DNA of 64,000 nucleotides, taken from contig NZ_RHNN01000006.1 of the NCBI RefSeq assembly GCF_003946245.1, forward strand, positions 62,001-126,000, read 5' to 3'. Numbering within the stretch: the first letter of the stretch is position 1; every line of letters begins with the position of its first letter. Below, one piece after another: positions 33,445-40,906 of this stretch. The position numbers were made by a program, and so were the translations under genes. The notes beneath the pieces are model-generated. The model searched no databases and was not told the DNA's origin. It saw only the letters and a list, made by a program, of their open reading frames with translations. The stretch comes from Levilactobacillus cerevisiae. GTDB taxonomy: Bacteria; Bacillota; Bacilli; Lactobacillales; Lactobacillaceae.

Positions 33445-33625
33445 CGTGTCAGCCGTGAGGGCAGGAAAAATATATTCAGCCGGGGATTCTCTAAGTGACT
33501 TGCTTAGAGAATGGTGTCTTTGAAACGCGGTTTTAGCGGTTCAAAGCAAGCGCGAAGACCGCACTTTGGATTCGGGCGTCCTCCCCCAGCGTTCCAGTAT
33601 ATTTTTCCTGCCCGGTAAGGCGCGG
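33445..33625 (-). repeat. Structured intergenic element B, copy 2 (inverted)
   Basis: Same architecture as copy 1, on the minus strand. The outer stem is now GGGCAGGAAAAATATA (33459-33474) with its complement (33598-33613): different sequence, still perfectly paired. Inner hairpins include ATTCTCTAAG/CTTAGAGAAT and CTTTGAA/TTCAAAG. It follows copB in the sense of that gene. Confidence 0.75.
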
Positions 33626-33637
33626 ACAAGGACAATG

Positions 33638-35776
33638 CTAGTCAGTTGCGACCGTCTTGAGCTTGAGGGTCATGGCGTTGATGGCGACAATGACCGTGCT
33701 CAACGACATCACGATCGCACCAACCATTGGGTTCAAGATGAAGCCAATCGGCGCGAGCACGCCAGCGGCCAGTGGAATCGCAATCAGGTTGTACCCAGCA
33801 CCCCACCAAAGGTTTTCGGTCATCTTACGGTGAGTTGCGCGAGCCAAGTCTAAGAACTGGATGACGTCGGCCGGATCACTGGAGACCAGGATGATGTCGG
33901 CGGATTCAATCGCAACGTCGGTCCCAGACCCAATGGCCATCCCAATGTCGGCACGGGCCAAGCTAGGCGCATCATTGACCCCATCCCCGATGAAGAGGAT
34001 CTTGCCCTTCTGCTGGTACTCTTGGACTAAGCGTTCCTTGTCCTCGGGTAAGAGTCGTGCCTGGACCTCAGTGATGCCAATGCTTGCGGCAACCTTGTTG
34101 GCCGTCTCTTGGTTATCCCCAGTCAGCATGACGGGCGTAATCCCTTGGTGCTTCAGTGAGGAAATTAACATCTTGGCGTTCGGTTTGATCTGATCGCCTT
34201 GCGCGACTAAGCCGAGCACCTGATCGCCGGCAACCAGGTAGCTGATGGAGTTTCCTTCGGCAGCGAACTGGCTGAACTGATCGTGGTCGTAGTCCAACTG
34301 CTTTTTCTCCAAATAGTTTACGGAAACGACACCGTACGTGGTCCCAGCGATGGTCCCAAATTGGCCCATCCCAGTTTCCTGACGGGTGTCCGTGGCGGCG
34401 GTAACCGTTAAGCCCTTAGCTTTGGCGGCCGTTAAAATCCCGGTAGCCAGTGGGTGACTGGAGCCACTTTCGAGGTCAGCCAAGCGTTGTAAGACCGTTT
34501 GTTCATCTAAATCAGCGGCCAAACTAACCAGGTGATTGACTTTGAATTCACCCATCGTTAACGTGCCAGTTTTGTCCATTAAGGCATACTTTATTTGATT
34601 AACTTGTTCCATGGCGGTCCGGTTACGGATCAAGAGGCCGTTTTGGGCGGCCAGAGCCGTACTCCGGGAGACAACCAGTGGTACGGCCAATCCCAATGCA
34701 TGGGGGCAGGCGATGACGAAGACGGCGACGGCCACGGGTAAAGCGGTGGCGAGGTTACCAACGGTTAACCAGACGACGAAGGCCAGAATCCCGACGAAGA
34801 GGGCGGCGTAGAAGAGCCAGCCGGCAACTTTGTCGGCCAAATTTTCAGCCTTGGACTTGGCCCCTTTGGCATCGGTGATTAATTTCATGACTTGGGCTAA
34901 ATAGCCGGAATCCCCGGTTCCCGTGACTTTAGCGGTCAGGGTCCCGGTACCATTAACGGCACCACCAATCAGCTCATCATCGATGGACTTGTTCACGGCC
35001 TTGGATTCACCCGTGACCAGCGATTCGTTAACGGCTGAGGTCCCACTGATAATTTTAGCGTCAGCTGGAATTTGTTCACCGGCACGAATGACCACCGTTT
35101 GTCCGACTTGTAAGTTACTTAACTGCACGTCGGTAATATTTCCTTGGTCGTCCTGGACGTGGGCTTCTTGTGGTAAGAGCTTGCCCAAGGCATCTACGGC
35201 GGACCCGGCGTTCATAATGGTATTCATTTCAATCCAGTGGCCCAACAACATAATTACAATCAAGGTTGAGAGTTCCCAGAAGAAATTGTTCACAACTGGC
35301 GTGACGTGGTAAACGTTGTTGGCAATGACGGCGTAGATGCTGTAGATGTACGCCACGCCAATGCCCATGGCAATCAGGGTCATCATGGCGGGCCGCTTCA
35401 TTTGAATTTCAGCCTTGGCGCCACTGAAGAAGGCACCACCGCCGTAGAAGAAGAGCACCGTGCCGAGAATGGCGACCACCCAATCACTCCCGGGAAAAAG
35501 CCACTGGGTGGGAACGAGGTGCATGCCCATCATGGGGGACATCAGAACGACCGGAATGGTAAGGATCAGGGAGACCCAGAACTTCCGTTTCAGGTTGCCC
35601 ATGTGCATCATGTGGCCATCGCCCATGTCCATATCCATGTCGTTCATATCCATCTTGCTCATATCCATGTGTTCGGTTTCGTCCGGGGCACTGGTCGCCA
35701 TCTTGCTGGCACCCATGCCCTTAGCGTCGTGCTGCATGTTCATGTGGCTCATGCCTAAATTTCGTTCATTTTTCAT
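33638..35776 (-). CDS. copB: Copper-exporting P1B-type ATPase
   Basis: A 712-residue copper pump. The N-terminal ~60 residues are rich in Met, His and Asp (HMDMSKMDMNDMDMDMGDG), a metal-binding tail in place of CXXC domains. The membrane metal site is CPH (VIACPHALG), typical of the CopB subgroup. TGES, DKTGTLTMGE near residue 400, the nucleotide-binding region and GDGVNDAPSLARADIGMAIG are intact. Start overlaps the copY stop by four bases, so the two are coupled and CopY-controlled. Confidence 0.93.
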   Translation of the reverse strand: MKNERNLGMSHMNMQHDAKGMGASKMATSAPDETEHMDMSKMDMNDMDMDMGDGHMMHMGNLKRKFWVSLILTIPVVLMSPMMGMHLVPTQWLFPGSDWVVAILGTVLFFYGGGAFFSGAKAEIQMKRPAMMTLIAMGIGVAYIYSIYAVIANNVYHVTPVVNNFFWELSTLIVIMLLGHWIEMNTIMNAGSAVDALGKLLPQEAHVQDDQGNITDVQLSNLQVGQTVVIRAGEQIPADAKIISGTSAVNESLVTGESKAVNKSIDDELIGGAVNGTGTLTAKVTGTGDSGYLAQVMKLITDAKGAKSKAENLADKVAGWLFYAALFVGILAFVVWLTVGNLATALPVAVAVFVIACPHALGLAVPLVVSRSTALAAQNGLLIRNRTAMEQVNQIKYALMDKTGTLTMGEFKVNHLVSLAADLDEQTVLQRLADLESGSSHPLATGILTAAKAKGLTVTAATDTRQETGMGQFGTIAGTTYGVVSVNYLEKKQLDYDHDQFSQFAAEGNSISYLVAGDQVLGLVAQGDQIKPNAKMLISSLKHQGITPVMLTGDNQETANKVAASIGITEVQARLLPEDKERLVQEYQQKGKILFIGDGVNDAPSLARADIGMAIGSGTDVAIESADIILVSSDPADVIQFLDLARATHRKMTENLWWGAGYNLIAIPLAAGVLAPIGFILNPMVGAIVMSLSTVIVAINAMTLKLKTVATD

Positions 35777-36216
35777 TCTTCACAGCTCCCTTCACAACCG
35801 TCTGGCAGGCAGTCACAGTGGACTGAGGCCGGCGCGGTTGGCAATTTCTTGGCCAAAACGTCGATCAAATTCTGGACGTCGGCCTGACTCATTTCGGTTT
35901 CCTCTAACACGTGGGCGATCGCGGTTCCCCGGTGCATCGCACACATTTGACTGAGCTCGTTGGTGAGGGCGGTATCCATGGCGTTTTGCTCGGGAATCAG
36001 CGGGGTGTAAATGAACTGGCGGCCCTGTTTGGTGGTGGCCAGCGCACCCTTCTTAACCAGTCGCCCGATCAACGTCTTAATGGTGGCGGGCTTCCAATCG
36101 TGTTGCTGTTCTAGTAAATCAATGATGGTGCGGCTGTCGGTCTGTTTGAGCGTCCAGACAATCCGCATGACGCGCCATTCTGCGTCGGAAATGGTGACGG
36201 CTACTGCTGTGGCCAT
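35773..36216 (-). CDS. copY: Copper-responsive repressor CopY
   Basis: A 147-residue BlaI/MecI-type winged-helix repressor: ISDAEWRVMRIVW opens the fold and ATIKTLIGRLVKKGAL is the recognition region. The C-terminal metal site reads CDCLPDGCEGSC, that is CxCx4CxxxC rather than the usual CxCx4CxC, so the fourth cysteine is shifted by two. ATG 36216 is chosen because AAGGAG lies 9 bases upstream; a TTG nine bases earlier also fits the frame. First gene of copYB; binds the cop box at 36270. Confidence 0.92.
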   Translation of the reverse strand: MATAVAVTISDAEWRVMRIVWTLKQTDSRTIIDLLEQQHDWKPATIKTLIGRLVKKGALATTKQGRQFIYTPLIPEQNAMDTALTNELSQMCAMHRGTAIAHVLEETEMSQADVQNLIDVLAKKLPTAPASVHCDCLPDGCEGSCEE

Positions 36217-36264
36217 GGGTAACAACTCCTTTTTTGTAAGACGTGTATTCTTAATTCATGGCTT

Positions 36265-36294
36265 GAGTTTACATCTGTAAACGCAAAGTGTCAA
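36265..36294 (-). promoter_or_regulatory. copYB promoter with cop box
   Basis: On the minus strand TTGACA (36294-36289), a 17-bp spacer and TAAACT. The cop box TACATCTGTA (36270-36279; consensus TACANNTGTA) overlaps the -10, so CopY binding blocks the promoter. Confidence 0.88.
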
Positions 36295-36348
36295 GGGGGA
36301 AGTCTCGCTGAGTGATGGTCGAGTGAGTGGTGGACTAGCCAGACAGGT

Positions 36349-36450
36349 GGATTAAAAGGCCGTCACTAGGGGGCTATGACTGATAATAGGATAATTCTGA
36401 AGATAAGGATACTCGGACGTGCGATTATTTTGGCGATTGTTAAGCTGACA
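36349..36450 (+). repeat. Decayed copy of element A (tentative)
   Basis: In order, ATTAAAAGGC, CTGATAATAGGATAATTC, GATTATTTTGGCGATT and GTTAAGCTGAC resemble the 5' arm, the inner arms and the 3' strand of element A. Pairing is largely lost. It is only a suggestive similarity by eye. Confidence 0.3.
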
Positions 36451-36477
36451 CCCGCAACGATTTGCGAAGTGACTAGC

Positions 36478-36514
36478 ATAAGCTGAACTTATGGGGGTTA
36501 AACAACTAGTTGTT
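36478..36514. promoter_or_regulatory. Two palindromes upstream of the old yellow enzyme gene
   Basis: ATAAG-CTGAA-CTTAT (36478-36492) and the perfect 14-bp AACAACTAGTTGTT (36501-36514). Both lie just upstream of the probable promoter and are candidate regulator sites. Confidence 0.5.
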
Positions 36515-36572
36515 ATTATTTTCACAAATGCTAGTGTACACTGAACCTATTAAGAAATAGGAGGAATCACTC

Positions 36573-37802
36573 ATGACAAAACACTTAACAGACCAGGTTA
36601 CTTTCCGCCACGGCGCCACCACGAATAATCGCTTAGTCCAGTCGCCAATGCTGACAAACAGTGGCAAAGACGATGGCTATGTGACGCAGGATACAATCGA
36701 TTACTATAATGCGCGGTCCCAGTCGGCCGGCATGGTCATTGTGGAATACACGTATGTCAGTCATGCCGGTGGTCCCTCCCGTTCTTGGGCCGACAATCGC
36801 CTTCAGCTGGGGTTATACAAGGATGATCAGAAACCAGGCTTTGCCAAATTAGCCAAGGTGCTAAAGAAGGATGGTAACAAGGCCATTCTCCAACTGGTCC
36901 ACTCCGGGCGCGAGTCCAATTACAGAGCCAAGCAGGGCGAAAAAGTTTACGCGCCGTCAGCCTTTGATTTTGGCTTTCTGGACTACGAAGTGACAGAGTT
37001 GACCGACGCCGAGATTCGCCAGATTATCCAAGACTTTGGGGCCGCCACCAAGCGAGCCATCGACTGCGGTTTTGATGGCGTCGAACTTCACGGCGCCAAC
37101 CACTACCTGTTGCAGGAATTCTTCTCCGCCTGGTCTAACCGGCGAACGGATGAATGGGGCGGTCAAACGCTGGATTCCCGGATGCATTTTATTTTGGAAG
37201 TCGCCCGAGAAATCTTCCGGGTGGTGAAGGCATATGCCCCCAGCGACTTTATCGTGGGCTACCGCTTGAGTCCTGAAGAAATTCATGGCGACAACGTGGG
37301 GTACGATTACAAGGAATCCAACCAACTGATCAAAAAGCTGACAGAAACGTTCGACTTTGACTACATCCATTTATCATTACCACAATATAACGCCCGGCCT
37401 GCTGGAGTTGCGCAGACGTACGCGCAAATGGCCAAGCCGAATTTAACACCAGCTACCAAGCTGATGATTGTGGGGAATGTCATGTCCGAGGCAGATGCGG
37501 TCGATGCTTTAAACGATACTGACCTCGTCGCAGTTGGTCGGGCAACGTTGATCGATCCCGAGTTTGGTCTGAAAATTTGTGAGGGCCGCGGGGATGAAAT
37601 TATCCGTGAAATTTCGCCAGCTCAGGTGAAGGCAGCGAAGTTGACCCCGGGCCTGGTTAACCTGTTCTCAGATCCCAAGATGGAACCCCACTTGCCCGGT
37701 CGTGAATCCATTTATCCGCTACACGTGGCTGGCTCACTGGACAAGTCCGTTTTGAAGAACGGAACGAGTGCGTCCTATAATTTGGATGCGTTTAAAAAAT
37801 AA
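36573..37802 (+). CDS. Old yellow enzyme family NADH:flavin oxidoreductase
   Basis: A 409-residue FMN-dependent TIM-barrel reductase of the OYE/YqiG type. FMN and substrate segments include ILQLVHSGRES near residue 110, and the active-site pair in FDGVELHGANHYLLQEFFSAWSNRRTDEWGG (read here in parts: GVELHGANHYLLQEF and SNRRTDEWGG) near residues 168-195. The C-terminal VGNVMSEADAVDAL and LVAVGRATLIDPEF bind the FMN phosphate. It reduces activated alkenes. AGGAGG precedes the ATG. A LysR gene follows in the same direction. Confidence 0.87.
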   Translation: MTKHLTDQVTFRHGATTNNRLVQSPMLTNSGKDDGYVTQDTIDYYNARSQSAGMVIVEYTYVSHAGGPSRSWADNRLQLGLYKDDQKPGFAKLAKVLKKDGNKAILQLVHSGRESNYRAKQGEKVYAPSAFDFGFLDYEVTELTDAEIRQIIQDFGAATKRAIDCGFDGVELHGANHYLLQEFFSAWSNRRTDEWGGQTLDSRMHFILEVAREIFRVVKAYAPSDFIVGYRLSPEEIHGDNVGYDYKESNQLIKKLTETFDFDYIHLSLPQYNARPAGVAQTYAQMAKPNLTPATKLMIVGNVMSEADAVDALNDTDLVAVGRATLIDPEFGLKICEGRGDEIIREISPAQVKAAKLTPGLVNLFSDPKMEPHLPGRESIYPLHVAGSLDKSVLKNGTSASYNLDAFKK

Positions 37803-37815
37803 ATTGTCATGAGGT

Positions 37816-37851
37816 AGAGCCGTGAGTCCGTTAAGACGCACGGCTCTTTGC
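37816..37851 (+). terminator. Intrinsic terminator
   Basis: AGAGCCGTG pairs with CACGGCTCT, followed by a short T stretch. Confidence 0.65.
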
Positions 37852-37888
37852 GGTATAATTAACCTAATAATGAAGGGCGGAATGACCG

Positions 37889-38794
37889 ATGAACTTGGAA
37901 CAGATGGCCTACTTAGTTGAACTGAAGCGCACGCAAACGTTGTCCCAGGCGGCACGGAATCTGAACATCAGTCAGGCAGGATTAAGCCAGTCGTTGGACA
38001 GTTTGGAAGCCGAGCTGGGGGTCAAACTGTTCACCCGGACCCGCAGCGGCACCCGGCCAACGAAGGCGGGAGAGAAGATGATTGGCCACGCGCAGGAGAT
38101 CGAATCGCAGTTACAGATGATGCAGACGCTGGCTGAACAACAAAAGCAGGTTGCCGAACCCCCGCTACGGATCGGTGTGATGAACGAGGTGCCCAATTCC
38201 CTGTTGGATTGGCTACTGGCTTTTCAGGACCGCCAGCCACAGTTCAAGGCATACTTGGCGGAAGCAGACAGTGAGCAGATTATTGCGGGCGTCAAAAATA
38301 ACGATTTTGATATTGGAATTGTGGCGGTCAACGCCGCCAAGCTGGAAACAATCCAGTCGTTGGACTTCACCGAAATTGGGCAGGGACAGTTCAAATTGTA
38401 CATGACCACGAATCACTACCTGGCGGACTACCCGGATCCCATCCCATTAGATTTGCTGAAGGAACAGGAATTTGCGTTGTTCATTGATGATTATATTTCA
38501 GAATTTGTGGCGGCAATTGCTGCCCAGACGGGGCCACTCAACGTGATTTTACAGTCAACGGCGTTCCGGGTGGTGCTCGAGACCATGAAGAAGTTCCAGG
38601 CGGTTTCCATCATTCGGACGACCCAAGTTCGGAATCGGTTATACGATTTTGAACAACACAGCTTAGTGGCACATGAGCTGACTGGCCTCGGGTTGCCAGC
38701 CGTTCCGACCTTTAAATATGGCATTATTAAATTGCCCCATAAGCAATTGACGTCAGTTCAGAAGCAGTTTGTTCAAGGGATTAAGCCGATGTAA
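37889..38794 (+). CDS. LysR family transcriptional regulator
   Basis: A 301-residue regulator. The N-terminal winged helix is clear: QMAYLVELKRTQTLSQAARNLNISQAGLSQSLDSLEAELGVKLF (parts: LSQAARNLNISQAGLSQSL near residue 18). The effector-binding domain begins near residue 90 (PPLRIGVMNEVPNSLLDWLL). Its position just after the old yellow enzyme gene suggests it regulates that gene, although they are separated by a terminator. The start has GGGCGGA upstream. Confidence 0.87.
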   Translation: MNLEQMAYLVELKRTQTLSQAARNLNISQAGLSQSLDSLEAELGVKLFTRTRSGTRPTKAGEKMIGHAQEIESQLQMMQTLAEQQKQVAEPPLRIGVMNEVPNSLLDWLLAFQDRQPQFKAYLAEADSEQIIAGVKNNDFDIGIVAVNAAKLETIQSLDFTEIGQGQFKLYMTTNHYLADYPDPIPLDLLKEQEFALFIDDYISEFVAAIAAQTGPLNVILQSTAFRVVLETMKKFQAVSIIRTTQVRNRLYDFEQHSLVAHELTGLGLPAVPTFKYGIIKLPHKQLTSVQKQFVQGIKPM

Positions 38795-38962
38795 TTCCCG
38801 AAACTGGAAGCGGTGTCAGCTCTGAAAATTAAAACTATGGTAATAATATGACAAATATACTTATAAGAAGTTAAAATTTTAGCAAGTTTGTCCGCCAACC
38901 GGCCATCGCTCCGTGGGTTTTGTATAATAGACTGTACGAAATTGAAAGGAGCGTTGACGCTC

Positions 38963-40228
38963 GTGGTGTTATTTAAACGTTGGCTCCGCCGGGGAGTACT
39001 GCTGAGTTTGCTGGCAGTCCTTTTGGGTGGTGGCCCGGCAACTAGTGCGGCTGCCAAGACCGTCACCAAGGTTCAGGCGCGAGCCGCCTACGTGATGGAT
39101 GCGCAGAGTGGGCAAGTGTTGTACCAGCAAAACGCTGACAAACGCTACCCCATCGCCTCATTATCGAAATTACTGACCGTTTATTTGACGGTTAAAGCCA
39201 TTAATGATGGCAAAATTAACTGGAATGATCAGGTCCCGATTAGTCAGGACCTTTTAAAACTCAGTCACAGCTACGCTTACTCCTCACTGCGGATGAAAAA
39301 GGGCGAGACGTTTACCGTCAAACAACTGGTGGCTGCGGCCATGATTGCCTCGTCCAACAGTGCGGCGACGGCCTTGGGTGAGTACGTGGCTGGGAGTAAT
39401 GCCAAATTCATTCAGTTGATGAATCAACAGAGTGAGGACTGGGGCATTGAAGCCAACTTCATCAGTTCGTCCGGCTTGGACAACACCGATTTGAAGGACT
39501 ACAACTTGGTGCTTCCAGACACGGGCAAAAAGGCAGAAAATCTGGTTTCGGCGAAGGCCATTACAACGGTGGCCCAACACCTGATTCAGGCCGACCCAGG
39601 GATCGTGCAGATTTCCAGTCAGAAGGAAGCTAGCATCAACGGGACCGAAATTTATAACGAAAACACGTGTTTAAAGGGTCAGTCACACTATGACAAGGCG
39701 ACCAATATTGATGGCTTGAAGACCGGTTATACGGAAAACGCCAAGTTGTGTTTCACCGCGACTTACACGGTGAATGGGCAGCGGATGATTGCCACGATTT
39801 TGGGGGGCGACACCACGTTCTCTGCGATGAATAAGCTGATTAAGCAGTTGAAGAAGTCGTACCAATTGGAAACGACCGCGCTGACCGATCGGCGGATTTC
39901 GTTGGCTAATGGGTTAGCGACGACCGTGACGGCCGAACCGACCAATAGTCAGGCCGGCGTCTGGTATCAGAACAAGACTGCTGGGTTGACCACCAAGGTG
40001 GAAACCAAGTTGACCCCGGCGCAAATGAGTTCGGGAACCGTCAACGCTGGTGATCCCGTGGCACAGGCAACGGTCATCGACACGCAAACCGGCTCCAAGC
40101 AAGAGGTTACGTACCACTCGCAACAATCGGCCACCCTCTTCGCGGACCGAGTCGTCTTCACGTCCCAATCCCAAGTGGACCAATTGCTACAAGCATTGGT
40201 GAAACCGCTGGATTCGGCGTTTGAGTAA
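38963..40228 (+). CDS. dacA: D-alanyl-D-alanine carboxypeptidase (PBP5-type)
   Basis: A 421-residue S11 peptidase that trims peptidoglycan stem peptides outside the membrane. The signal peptide (RRGVLLSLLAVLLGGGPATSAAA) is followed by the active site SLSK near residue 60, the SSN motif and KTG in DGLKTGYTENA. The C-terminal PBP5 beta-domain begins near residue 310. GTG 38963 is chosen because AAAGGAG lies 11 bases upstream; the frame extends further without a ribosome site. Unusually the last ~15 residues lack an obvious amphipathic membrane anchor. Confidence 0.88.
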   Translation: MVLFKRWLRRGVLLSLLAVLLGGGPATSAAAKTVTKVQARAAYVMDAQSGQVLYQQNADKRYPIASLSKLLTVYLTVKAINDGKINWNDQVPISQDLLKLSHSYAYSSLRMKKGETFTVKQLVAAAMIASSNSAATALGEYVAGSNAKFIQLMNQQSEDWGIEANFISSSGLDNTDLKDYNLVLPDTGKKAENLVSAKAITTVAQHLIQADPGIVQISSQKEASINGTEIYNENTCLKGQSHYDKATNIDGLKTGYTENAKLCFTATYTVNGQRMIATILGGDTTFSAMNKLIKQLKKSYQLETTALTDRRISLANGLATTVTAEPTNSQAGVWYQNKTAGLTTKVETKLTPAQMSSGTVNAGDPVAQATVIDTQTGSKQEVTYHSQQSATLFADRVVFTSQSQVDQLLQALVKPLDSAFE

Positions 40229-40240
40229 TTTTTAGATAGG

Positions 40241-40276
40241 AAAGGGGTCGTGACGTTGGTCACGGCCCCTTTTGAC
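40241..40276 (+). terminator. Intrinsic terminator of dacA
   Basis: AAAGGGGTCGTGAC pairs with GTCACGGCCCCTTTT. Confidence 0.85.
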
Positions 40277-40363
40277 GATCACTGATGTCAATGTCGGAGG
40301 AAATGCTAAATTCGCTGGCAACCTTTAAGGCAGGTAGTCGGATTGAAGCGCTAGGGCTAATTT

Positions 40364-40747
40364 TCAAAAACTAAGGTCGTCAATCCTGAGAATAGCTGAG
40401 ATTAGATGTTGCTGCATCACAGGAAAATCTGTGACGGTACCAGTAACTTGAAGAACGTCTTCGTGTCGTGTGATTGAAAATTCTTCGCAGGTGTTATGAA
40501 TCACGCGTTTCCGTAAAGCGCTATCGGTATTGATGCCCAGCAAAGACAGATTATTCACCGTTTCACCGTCATCGTCCAGTTGGACACGATTGTTGGGCAG
40601 GGCTGAGACATACAAACGAATGTTATCGCCAATATTATTGTGGAATGGCGTACTGATCTCATCACTCTCGCTGTTCTGAAGATGTGTGACTTGGAATTGG
40701 CTGCGAAGCCAGTTGGTGTAATCATTAAGCCATTTGTCGGTTTCCAA
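40364..40747 (-). CDS. DUF1828 domain protein (short form)
   Basis: A 127-residue protein. The DUF1828 pattern is seen in TPFHNNIGDNIRLYVSAL, then VQLDDDGETVNNLSLLGI. Proteins of this family often have a second DUF1829 domain of about 100 residues; here the chain ends just after the first domain (ILRIDDLSF), so it is either a natural short form or a truncated gene. Function is unknown. No partner gene is adjacent; it sits between two terminators. Confidence 0.65.
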   Translation of the reverse strand: METDKWLNDYTNWLRSQFQVTHLQNSESDEISTPFHNNIGDNIRLYVSALPNNRVQLDDDGETVNNLSLLGINTDSALRKRVIHNTCEEFSITRHEDVLQVTGTVTDFPVMQQHLISAILRIDDLSF

Positions 40748-40847
40748 TAGAGCTGCCTCCAGTGTTGGTTTTGGGCGAAATAATTTCTTTATCTATCAAA
40801 TTGATTATACGTCAGAAATGCGGGTAATGAGACCATCGTAACTGTTA

Positions 40848-40893
40848 AAAAATACTAGCGTGAGGATTTTCCAAATTCCCACGCTAGTATTAA
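40848..40893. terminator. Terminator of the FtsX-type ABC operon
   Basis: AATACTAGCGTGAG pairs with CCCACGCTAGTATT, with A/T runs on both sides; the minus-strand T run follows the permease gene. Confidence 0.8.
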
Positions 40894-40906
40894 AAAACAA
40901 GCCATG

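Noticed and set aside
33015-33625. The inverted pair of B elements as ends of an insertion sequence
   Set aside because: The 250 bases between them encode nothing, and single B elements occur elsewhere without a partner.
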